From positions 1 through 51,822 of the forward strand of contig DDTN01000044.1 of assembly GCA_002344355.1 (NCBI GenBank): 51,822 bases of DNA, written 5' to 3'. Of the stretch, positions 23,612 through 30,852 are shown piece by piece (the stretch's first letter is position 1; every line of letters begins with the position of its first letter). The notes beneath the pieces were generated by a model, which worked only from the letters and a program-made list of their open reading frames with translations, searched no databases and was not told where the DNA came from. A program made the position numbers and the translations under genes. The DNA is from Proteobacteria bacterium UBA2363. GTDB lineage: Bacteria > Pseudomonadota > Gammaproteobacteria > Xanthomonadales > UBA2363.

Positions 23612-26479
23612 CTATTCGAAGCCGTCGGCGAAGATCGCCTCGGAGAAGGCGGCGCCGAACTGCACGAGCAGGGCGCCGGGCGTCGGGCGCAGGTCGCCGG
23701 TGGCGTTGTCGGTGAACTCGACCAGCCAGTCGTCGCCGTCGCGGCTGGCCGGCAGCGGCCGCCAGGCGTAACCGTAGGGGTCGGCCGGATCCTCCGGCGC
23801 GAAGCTGCGCAGGCTCCAGCCGGCTCCACCGGTGCCGCCATGCCATCTGACCCGCAGGCGCGCCTGCGTGCAGCCGGCCAGGTCCATGCGCACCAGGCCC
23901 CAGGGGTAATCGTGGCCGGGGTCGGCGGGGAATGCCGTGGCCGGCAGTGCATGGCTGTTCTCCAGGCGCGCGCAGGCACCGGCCAGCGGCTCCAGGGTCA
24001 CGCTCAGGTAGGCGTCGCCGCCCCGCCCGGCACCGGCGCCGGGCATCGACGCCACGCGCGGCTGCACGGTGTCGGGAATGCCGTCGCCGTTGCCGTCGCC
24101 GCCGTTCGGGGCCGCCGCCTCCAGCGCCGAGGGCACGCCGTCGAGATCCTCGTCGGGCACCTGGTCGATGTCGAACACGCCGACCCGGGTGCCGGCGTAC
24201 AGGCGCGGCACCGCGCCGCTGCGGTCCAGCGCCAGGGCCAGGGCGGCGCTGCCGGGCAGGCCGATGCTGTACGAGGTCCAGGAAGCGCCGCCGTCGAGGC
24301 TGCGATAGACGCCACCCGGATTGCCGTCGGTGCCGGCTGCCGCCGCATAGACGACGTCGGCGTCGGTGGGATCGACCAGCAGGGCGCGGATGTCGGCATC
24401 GGGCGCGATGCCGTTGCTGGCCTGTGACCAGGAGGCCGCGCCGTCCACCGACCGGTAGACCCGGGAATCGAACAGGCTGCGGTTGACCGCCGCGTACAGC
24501 ACGTTCGGCGAGGACGGCGCCAGGGTCAGGGCCAGGACGCTGCGCACGGCGCTGTCCGGGTTGGCCGGCAGGCCGCGCGGCAGGCCGGCACTGCTGTGCA
24601 CCCAGGTGGCGCCGGCGTCGGTGCTCTTGAACACGCCGTTGAGCACGCCCTGGCTCTCCAGCGGCTCCGGGATCGGCGCGCCGCCCGGCTCCGGGAAGCT
24701 GGTGAAGGTGCTGGCGTACAGGGTCGAGGGGCTGGACGGATCGATCGCCAGCTGCACCACCTGGACCGTGGCGGCGTAGTTCGTCGCGGTGTCGTAGATC
24801 GGCACCGGCAAGCCGGTGTCGCTCGCGGTCCAGGACGCCCCGGCATCCGTGCTCTTCCAGATCCGCGCCGCCACGACGGTCGGTGCGCCGGTGCCGGGGT
24901 CGTAGTTGATCCGTCCGCTGCCGCCCAGGTAGAGCACCTGCAGGGGACCGGTGCCGGCCGGCGGCGCGCCGCTGGATGGATCCAGCACGACGCTGCGCGC
25001 GGTGCTGAAGGCGCTGACCTGGTGGCCGGCCGCCGGCAGGGTGGGAATGCCCGCGTCGATGGTGCTCCAGGTGGCGCCGCCGTTGCTGCTCTTGTAGACG
25101 CCGGCGTTGCCGTCGCGGATGCCGCCGTCCAGTGCGAACACCGGCGAGCCGTAGCCGGCCGCGTAGATCACGGTGCTGAACGGGCTGGCCGCGGTGTTCG
25201 GGTCGATGGCGATCGCGCGCAGGCCGCTGGCTTCCAGCGAGGAGGCCGCGCTGACCCAGCTGGTGCCGCGGTCCAGCGACTGGAACAGGCCGTCGCTGGG
25301 CGTGCTGAAGGCATCGCCGTAGCCGGCATAGAGCCACAGGGGCTGGGTCGGATGCACCGCCACCGCGCGTACCTGGGCGTGGCGCAGGCCATTGACGCGA
25401 CGCGACCAGGACACGCCGCCATCGCTGCTGGCGAAGAAGCCGGTGTAATCGGCGGCCGCGTACAGCGTGTCCGGGCTGCCGGCAAGCACGTGCAGGTCGG
25501 CGACGCCGTTGTTCCAGGGACCGGGCGCCGGCCGGATGCCCTGGCCGATGGCGGCGTAGCTGGCGCCGTTGTCGGTGGTGCGCGCCACGCCGGTGGCGGT
25601 GAGCAGGTACCAGGTGCTGGCCAGGGTCGGATGCGCGACGATGCGCCGCACCGACTGGGCATTGGCCAGGCCGAGGCTGCCGGCCAGGGCGAAGCTGGCG
25701 CCGCCGTCGCCGCTGCGGAACACGTCCAGGCCGTTGCCGGACAGCAGGATGTCGCCCGGCACCGGGGTGAACGCCAGGCAGGTGCCGGCGCAGTTGCCAT
25801 GCCAGGACAGCCCGGGCGCGACCACCTGCGTCCAGGTCGCGCCGGCGTCGGCGCTGCGCCACAGCGTGCGCGCGAAGCTCACCGGATCGAACAGCCGCGC
25901 GAACAGCCGGCCGGCGATGTGGGGATCGGGGGTCAGCGCCTCGAACTGCTGGCCGCCGGTGCCGCTGGTTGCGACCGCGGCCCAGTTGTCGCCGCCGTCG
26001 TCGCTGCGCCAAAGGCCCGAGTCCAGGATCGCCCACAGGCGGTCCACGGCATGCGGGTCGTAGGCCAGGTCGATGATGAGCTCGCCGGCCGGCAGGCCGG
26101 TGGGCGCGAGCTGGCTCCAGGTCGCGCCATGGTCGAGGCTGCGGTACAGGCGCCGGCCGCCGCCGCTGACGGTCAGCTGTTCGGGATGGCCGGGGCGCAC
26201 CAGCAGCCTGCCCAGGAAGCCGGTCCACGGGGCGATCTCGGCGCGCGTCCAGTTCAGGCCGGCGTCGCTGCTGCGGTACACGGCGTCGCCGCCGTTGACC
26301 AGGAGGCGGGCCGGATCGGCCGGATGGACCACGACCTGCGCCAGGCTGCCGCCGTGCGGACCGCTGCTGGTCCAGACGCCGGCGCCGGCCAGCGCCGGCA
26401 GCGGCAGCCACGCCAGCAGCAGGGCGAGCAGGCCGGAGCAACGGGGTCGGCGGGAACGGACGACAGCGATCGGCTTCAT
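23612..26479 (-). CDS. Large secreted BNR/VPS10-repeat protein with choice-of-anchor-like module and IFADGFE end
   Basis: Encodes 955 residues. A signal peptide (1-32) is followed by about 700 residues of sialidase-type beta-propeller repeats with many SxDGGxxW or SxDAGxxW boxes (e.g. SSDAGLNWT, SLDHGATWS, SDDGGDNWA, SSDGGVSWS, SVDGAASWS). A calcium-type linker with DEDLDGVPSA and GGDGNGDGIPDT comes next. The last module (YPWGLVRMDLAGC...ARLRVRWHG...AWRPLP...DDWLVEFTDNATGDLRPTPGALLVQFG) resembles a choice-of-anchor U domain. The protein stops directly after AIFADGFE. It is probably extracellular or surface-attached. No catalytic Asp-box hydrolase set was identified, so the propeller is likely a binding scaffold. 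Confidence 0.85.
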   Translation of the reverse strand: MKPIAVVRSRRPRCSGLLALLLAWLPLPALAGAGVWTSSGPHGGSLAQVVVHPADPARLLVNGGDAVYRSSDAGLNWTRAEIAPWTGFLGRLLVRPGHPEQLTVSGGGRRLYRSLDHGATWSQLAPTGLPAGELIIDLAYDPHAVDRLWAILDSGLWRSDDGGDNWAAVATSGTGGQQFEALTPDPHIAGRLFARLFDPVSFARTLWRSADAGATWTQVVAPGLSWHGNCAGTCLAFTPVPGDILLSGNGLDVFRSGDGGASFALAGSLGLANAQSVRRIVAHPTLASTWYLLTATGVARTTDNGASYAAIGQGIRPAPGPWNNGVADLHVLAGSPDTLYAAADYTGFFASSDGGVSWSRRVNGLRHAQVRAVAVHPTQPLWLYAGYGDAFSTPSDGLFQSLDRGTSWVSAASSLEASGLRAIAIDPNTAASPFSTVIYAAGYGSPVFALDGGIRDGNAGVYKSSNGGATWSTIDAGIPTLPAAGHQVSAFSTARSVVLDPSSGAPPAGTGPLQVLYLGGSGRINYDPGTGAPTVVAARIWKSTDAGASWTASDTGLPVPIYDTATNYAATVQVVQLAIDPSSPSTLYASTFTSFPEPGGAPIPEPLESQGVLNGVFKSTDAGATWVHSSAGLPRGLPANPDSAVRSVLALTLAPSSPNVLYAAVNRSLFDSRVYRSVDGAASWSQASNGIAPDADIRALLVDPTDADVVYAAAAGTDGNPGGVYRSLDGGASWTSYSIGLPGSAALALALDRSGAVPRLYAGTRVGVFDIDQVPDEDLDGVPSALEAAAPNGGDGNGDGIPDTVQPRVASMPGAGAGRGGDAYLSVTLEPLAGACARLENSHALPATAFPADPGHDYPWGLVRMDLAGCTQARLRVRWHGGTGGAGWSLRSFAPEDPADPYGYAWRPLPASRDGDDWLVEFTDNATGDLRPTPGALLVQFGAAFSEAIFADGFE

Positions 26480-26505
26480 GGTCGGGCAACCTGCATCGGG
26501 TTCAT
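26476..26505 (-). promoter_or_regulatory. Nine-codon leader ORF coupled to the BNR protein
   Basis: AAGGAG (26516-26511), the best ribosome-binding site in this region, is spaced five bases from ATG 26505. That ATG opens a 9-codon frame (MNPMQVARP) whose TGA overlaps the ATG of the BNR gene (ATGA, 26479-26476). The BNR start has no Shine-Dalgarno of its own, so it is probably translated by re-initiation. A -35-like TTGACG lies at 26543-26538 without a clear -10. Confidence 0.45.
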
Positions 26506-26543
26506 TGGATCTCCTTACGGGAAAACGGCCAGAACGCCGTCAA

Positions 26544-26915
26544 GCGCACGCGGCCCGGGGCGGGCCGGGCGGGCATGCCGGCCACGGCAGGCCCGGCAAC
26601 CACCCAGCCGTCCGCCTGTCCTCCCATGTCCACGGCACGCCAGTGTCTCCCGATCGCGCGATCGTCCGGCCCGGAGGCGCTCCCTCATCACCGGGGGTGC
26701 GGCCTGAAGTGGACAGGACCGTCGCGCGCCCTGTGGAAAGCGCAGTCGCCGTGCTGCGATGCGATGCCGGCCAGGTGGGCGTTGGCGGCAGGCGACCCCG
26801 TCGTGTCGGGGGGACCGGACCGGCTGGCACGCTGGTCGATTCTTCGTCCCGCCTGTCCGGCCCGGGCACCGCGCCGCCGCAGGGGCCAGCGTCGGCGATC
26901 CAGAGGCCGCGTCCA
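26544..26915. other. Intergenic region, no gene seen
   Basis: The stretch between the BNR gene's upstream signals and the DUF2256 gene shows no supported frame. Candidate frames on both strands have Arg/Pro-rich shadow composition and no ribosome-binding site. No hairpin-plus-T terminator was seen either. Confidence 0.5.
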
Positions 26916-27092
26916 TCAGCGTCCGCGTGGCGTGCCCTTGCGGCAGGCGTCCGAGCAGTACTTCACCTGGTCCCAGCAGCGTGCCCAGCGGCGCCGCCAG
27001 GCCATCGGCCGGCCGCAGACCGCGCAGGGCTTCTCCGGCAGGGCGCGGGCATCGCCCTGGCCGCGCCGGCGCGGGCGCTCAGCCGGGGTCAT
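26916..27092 (-). CDS. DUF2256 zinc-ribbon-like small protein
   Basis: Encodes 58 residues from ATG 27092, overlapping the end of the upstream gene by 14 bases. The C-terminal two thirds carry KPCAVCGRPMAWRRRWARCWDQVKYCSDACRKG, which matches the DUF2256 pattern CxxCxRPFxWRKKWxxxWDEVKYCSxRCRR closely. The four Cys (CxxC and CxxxC) are arranged as a small zinc-binding ribbon. In other genomes the domain often stands beside DUF3253 or photolyase-related genes, but its role is unknown. Only the 58-residue reading is supported; longer frames upstream are shadows. Confidence 0.8.
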   Translation of the reverse strand: MTPAERPRRRGQGDARALPEKPCAVCGRPMAWRRRWARCWDQVKYCSDACRKGTPRGR

Positions 27093-28182
27093 CGGCGGCG
27101 CTGGACCAGGGCGGCGGGGCACCGGTCGTGCCGGGGCCGTCGTGGCCGGGTGGCGGCGCCAGGGGCAGGCCGGCCCGGTGCAGCAGGTGGCGCAAAGCGG
27201 CCAGTTCGCCCTGGTCGCGCAGCAGCGGCCAGAACGCGGCGACATCGACCTCGCCCTGCACCAGCGCGGCCGCCTGGCGTTCCTGCCAGTCGATCGCCGC
27301 GCGCTCGGCCCGCCAGTGCCGCTGGCCACCGTCGTCGCCCGCGCCCAGGGCGAGTTCGGCCAGGCGCCCGGCGGCATGACCGGCCTCGAGCAGCGACTGG
27401 CCCTGGCTGGCGATGCGCCGCCACAGCGGCGCGCACGCGGCGGCGCCGTCGCGATGGCTGCGGCAGGCCGCCACCAGCGCGGCCAGACCGGAGAGATCGT
27501 GCAGGTCGGCGGCCTGGGCCATGGCCAGCGTGTGCGCCGGCGTCAGGCGGTCGCCGCCGACCGACCCGGCCTGCGCGTCCTCGCCGAGCAGACGTTGGAT
27601 CGCCGCGGCCGTGGCCGGCGCCAGCTCGATCGCCCGCCAGGCGTCCAGCACGGCGGCGCGCAGCACGGTCGCGGCCGGCCGCCAGTCCGGCGCCGCCAGG
27701 GCGCGTTCCAGCAGCGCGGCGCGCGGCCCCGCGGCGTCGGCGTGGTCGAGGTGGGCGACCCAGACCGCGGCCTTGCCCGGCTGCAGGCGCGCCAGGCGGT
27801 CCAGCCAGGGCCGCCGGTCGCAGGCCGGATCGCCGCCGCACGCGCGCAGGCCGGCCCAGGCCAGGCCGGGGTCGTCGGGATGCCGGCGCAGCGCCTCGTC
27901 GAGCCAGCCCAGGGCGGTCCGGCGGTCCTCGTCGGCGGCGCCGCGCGGCGCAAGCAGCAGCGCGGCGGCGGCCACCGAGGCGGGATCGCCGCGCGCCTGC
28001 GCGATGCGGGCATGGGCCTGGCCGTGGGCGCGTACGGCGGCATCGACGCGCTGGACGTCGGCTGCCACGGATTCCGCCTCGACGGTCGCGGCGACGCTTG
28101 CGGCGGCCGGGCCGCAGGCGAGCGCGAGTGCGAGTGCGAGCCGGAACGGGCTCGGCGAACGGCGCGATGGCATGAAGGGCAT
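27079..28182 (-). CDS. Exported hypothetical protein, Ala-rich helical
   Basis: Encodes 367 residues from ATG 28182 (a second ATG at 28173 is possible), with AGGGAG nine bases upstream. The signal peptide contains LALALALA, encoded by a short GAGTGC-type hexamer repeat. The mature part is almost all helical and rich in Ala, Leu and Arg, with segments like ALGWLDEALRRHPDDPGLAWAGLRAC that look TPR-like, and Cys pairs (CGGDPACD and CRSHRDGAAACAPLW). No known domain was named. It is probably periplasmic. The frame to 28374 adds a non-coding-looking extension and was rejected. Confidence 0.65.
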   Translation of the reverse strand: MPFMPSRRSPSPFRLALALALACGPAAASVAATVEAESVAADVQRVDAAVRAHGQAHARIAQARGDPASVAAAALLLAPRGAADEDRRTALGWLDEALRRHPDDPGLAWAGLRACGGDPACDRRPWLDRLARLQPGKAAVWVAHLDHADAAGPRAALLERALAAPDWRPAATVLRAAVLDAWRAIELAPATAAAIQRLLGEDAQAGSVGGDRLTPAHTLAMAQAADLHDLSGLAALVAACRSHRDGAAACAPLWRRIASQGQSLLEAGHAAGRLAELALGAGDDGGQRHWRAERAAIDWQERQAAALVQGEVDVAAFWPLLRDQGELAALRHLLHRAGLPLAPPPGHDGPGTTGAPPPWSSAADDPG

Positions 28183-28419
28183 GGCTGACACTCCCTGAAG
28201 CGGTCCGGCCGGTCCTGGCCCCTGACGGCCGGACCCGACGGCATGCGCTGCGGAGGCGGGCCGGCGTGCGCCCGTTCCGCACCCTGTTCGCGCCCGCCCG
28301 GCACGAGCGGGCAGCATGCCACGATGCGCGCAAGTGGAACCGTGCCGGATGTCACCCGCGGTCGGGGCGATCACGCCCGGGCCCTGCCGTCGGCCGGCAG
28401 GCGCCCCTGCGGCCAGGCC

Positions 28420-30123
28420 TCAGTAGCCGGCCGCGTGGCCGTCCTTGCGGCTCTCGCTGGCGCCGATCCACACGCCCTGCGCGTGGTCCCGTGCGATCGC
28501 CTGGTAGCCCCCGAACGGTCCGTGCGCCGACTTCACATGGTGGCCGCGGCGCATCAGCTCGCGCACGGTGGCCTGCGGGAAGCCGGATTCCAGCTCGACC
28601 ACGCCGCCGTCGCTCATCGCCAGGGCCTGGCCGGCCGGCTCGGTGGAGCCGTCGTGGTGGATGCGCGGCGCGTCGCCGGCCTCCTGCAGGTTCATGCCGA
28701 AGTCGACCAGGTTGATGATGATCTGCGCGTGGCCCTGCGGCTGCATGGCGCCACCCATCACGCCGAAGCTCAGCCACGGCTTGCCGTCGCGGGTCGCGAA
28801 GGCCGGGATGATGGTGTGGAACGGCCGCTTGCCTGGCGCGTAGCTGTTCGGGTGTCCCTCGGCCAGCACGAACTGCTCGCCGCGGTCCTGCAGGATGAAG
28901 CCCAGGCCGGGCGGCGTCATCCCCGAACCCATGCCGCGATAGTTGGACTGGATCAGCGAGACCATCATGCCGTCGCCGTCGGCGGTGGTCAGGTAGATGG
29001 TGTCGCCGCGCTGCAGGGCCGGGTTGCCGGCCTCGACGCTGCGCGCCGCGCGCGTCATGTCGATCAGGGCGCCGCGCTCGCGCGCGTAGTCCTTGCCGAT
29101 CAGCCGTTCCACCGGCGCCGGCTGGAAGGCCGGGTCGGCGTACCAGCGCGCGCGGTCCTCGAAGGCCAGCTTCTTGGCCTCGACGAACAGGTGCACGTGC
29201 TCGGGGCTGCCGAAGCCGTAGCCGGCCAGGTCGTACGGTTCGAGCAGGTTGAGGATCTGCAGGGCGGCGATGCCCTGGCCGTTCGGCGGCAGCTCCCAGA
29301 CCTCGACGTCGCGGTAGGTGGTCGACACCGGCTCGACCCATTCGCCCTCGTGCGCCGCGAAGTCGTCGGCGTCCAGGAAGCCGCCCTGGGCGGCGATGTA
29401 CTCGCCGACCACGCGGGCGATGTCGCCCTTGTAGAAGGCGTCGCGGCCGCCGCGGGCGATCGCCTCCAGGGTGTCGGCCAGGAACGGGTTGCGCCACATC
29501 TCGCCCTTGCGCGGCGCCCGGCCGTCGACGGTGAACTGTTCGGTGAAGCCCGGGAATTCCGACAGCCGCGGCACACTGCGCGCCCAGTAGTAGGCGATGG
29601 TTTCGGCGACCGGATGGCCGTTGCGTGCGTAGTCGATGGTCGGCGCGAGGATACGCCGCATCGGCAGCCGCCCGAAGCGCCCGTGCAACGCGAACCAGGC
29701 GTCGACGGTGCCGGGCACGGTGACCGGCAGCGGCCCGTGCGAGGGCACGTCGCGGTAGCCGTTGTCGACGAACCAGTCCAGGGTCAACCGGCGCGGCGAC
29801 CGACCCGAGCCGTTGTAGCCGTGCAGGCGCTGCGTCTTCGGGTCCCAGACGATGGCGAACAGGTCGCCGCCGATGCCGTTGCCGGTGGGTTCCATCAGGC
29901 CGAGCGCGGCATTCGCTGCGATCGCGGCGTCCAGCGCGGTGCCGCCGGCCTTCATGATGTCGAGCGCCACCTGGGTGGCCAGCGGGTGCGAGGTCGCCGC
30001 CATCGCGGTCGGCGCGATGACCTCGGAGCGGGTGGCGAACGCGGCACCGGTGATGCGGTCGGCGGCCATGGCGGGAACGGCGAGCAGCGCGGCGGGCAGC
30101 AGCCCGGCGAGGATACGGGACAT
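28420..30123 (-). CDS. Gamma-glutamyltransferase family protein
   Basis: Encodes 567 residues with a signal peptide (1-21), so it is periplasmic. It is an N-terminal nucleophile enzyme: the precursor cleaves itself before a Thr that becomes the nucleophile, here most likely the Thr of ALQRGDTIYLTTADGDGMMVSLIQSNYRGMGSG. Other family segments are TSHPLATQVALDIMKAGGTALDAAIAANAALGLMEPTGNGIGGDLFAI (the N-terminal GGT signature), VPGTVDAW, NGQG and FGVMGGAMQPQGH. The DTIYLTxAD variant belongs to the YwrD/GGT-like branch rather than to E. coli Ggt. It lies 62 bases downstream of an ArsR-like regulator on the same strand and is probably co-regulated. Confidence 0.92.
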   Translation of the reverse strand: MSRILAGLLPAALLAVPAMAADRITGAAFATRSEVIAPTAMAATSHPLATQVALDIMKAGGTALDAAIAANAALGLMEPTGNGIGGDLFAIVWDPKTQRLHGYNGSGRSPRRLTLDWFVDNGYRDVPSHGPLPVTVPGTVDAWFALHGRFGRLPMRRILAPTIDYARNGHPVAETIAYYWARSVPRLSEFPGFTEQFTVDGRAPRKGEMWRNPFLADTLEAIARGGRDAFYKGDIARVVGEYIAAQGGFLDADDFAAHEGEWVEPVSTTYRDVEVWELPPNGQGIAALQILNLLEPYDLAGYGFGSPEHVHLFVEAKKLAFEDRARWYADPAFQPAPVERLIGKDYARERGALIDMTRAARSVEAGNPALQRGDTIYLTTADGDGMMVSLIQSNYRGMGSGMTPPGLGFILQDRGEQFVLAEGHPNSYAPGKRPFHTIIPAFATRDGKPWLSFGVMGGAMQPQGHAQIIINLVDFGMNLQEAGDAPRIHHDGSTEPAGQALAMSDGGVVELESGFPQATVRELMRRGHHVKSAHGPFGGYQAIARDHAQGVWIGASESRKDGHAAGY

Positions 30124-30185
30124 CGACGGACTCCGGTTCGCGGGGATCACCGGCCGAGCATACGCCGCGCCCCGGCGCGACGCCG

Positions 30186-30761
30186 TCAACGCCGCGCCGG
30201 CCGGGGCCGCAGCGGCGCCAGCACGAAGGCCAGGCCGACCTGGGTGTCGCGGCCGGGCGCGCGCGGCTCGCCGAGCAGTTCGCACAGGCGCGCCAGCAGG
30301 GCATTGGCCTCGGCCAGGCCGGCGGCATCCAGCCAGCCGGTGTTGCGCGCCGCCCACAGCGTGCGCCGCGGCCCCTCGACGCAGGCGTCGCCGGCCGCCA
30401 GCGCGGCGTCGAAGTCGCGCCGGGCGATCGCCAGCAGGCCGTGGGCGATGCGCGCCAGGGCACGGCGCGCGGCGGCATCGTCGGGCCGGTAACGCAGGGT
30501 CGGCTGGCCGCGCCGGACCAGGGCGAAGCGGCGGCCGCCGGCGGGACCCGGGGCGGCCTCGGCGACCAGGCCGGCACGGGACAGCACGCGCAGGTGGTAG
30601 TACAGGCCGTCGGCGGGCCGGCCGAGTTGTTCGGCCAGCGCCGCGACCGGTGCGTCGCCGCCCAGCATCGCCAGGGTGTCGACGATCTCCTGGCGCACCG
30701 GCGAGGCCAGGGCATCCAGGGCGGCCGGAGAGGAGATGCGGGGATCGCGGGTTCCGGACAT
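30186..30761 (-). CDS. ArsR-like winged-helix transcriptional regulator
   Basis: Encodes 191 residues from ATG 30761. The N-terminal DNA-binding domain (PAALDALASPVRQEIVDTLAMLGGDAPVAALAEQLGRPADGLYYHLRVLSRAGLV) is a clear ArsR/HTH_20-type helix-turn-helix with wing. The C-terminal half is helical, with no Cys metal site seen, so it is more likely to sense a small molecule or protein than a metal. Starts at 30800 or further upstream would overlap its own promoter. It faces the aspartic-protease gene across a shared promoter palindrome and is followed by the gamma-glutamyltransferase gene. Confidence 0.85.
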   Translation of the reverse strand: MSGTRDPRISSPAALDALASPVRQEIVDTLAMLGGDAPVAALAEQLGRPADGLYYHLRVLSRAGLVAEAAPGPAGGRRFALVRRGQPTLRYRPDDAAARRALARIAHGLLAIARRDFDAALAAGDACVEGPRRTLWAARNTGWLDAAGLAEANALLARLCELLGEPRAPGRDTQVGLAFVLAPLRPRPARR

Positions 30762-30793
30762 GGATCGTTCTCGGGCATAGGCCATCGGTTGGC

Positions 30794-30826
30794 TTGCCAT
30801 TATTGAAATGCGGACGTATTTTTCAA
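30794..30826. promoter_or_regulatory. Overlapping divergent promoters with an operator palindrome
   Basis: Minus strand: -35 TTGAAA (30826-30821), 16-base spacer, -10 AATAAT (30804-30799), for the ArsR-like gene. Plus strand: -35 TTGCCA (30794-30799), 17-base spacer, -10 TATTTT (30817-30822), for the protease gene. The two promoters overlap almost completely. An inverted repeat, TTGAAA (30803-30808) and TTTCAA (30821-30826), spans both, so a repressor bound there would control both directions. Confidence 0.6.
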
Positions 30827-30852
30827 GCCCAGACACCCTGCCGGAGTGCGCC

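Noticed and set aside
26515..26916. A 133-residue minus-strand frame between the DUF2256 and BNR genes
   Set aside because: Arg/Gly/Pro-rich, no ribosome site, no family resemblance.
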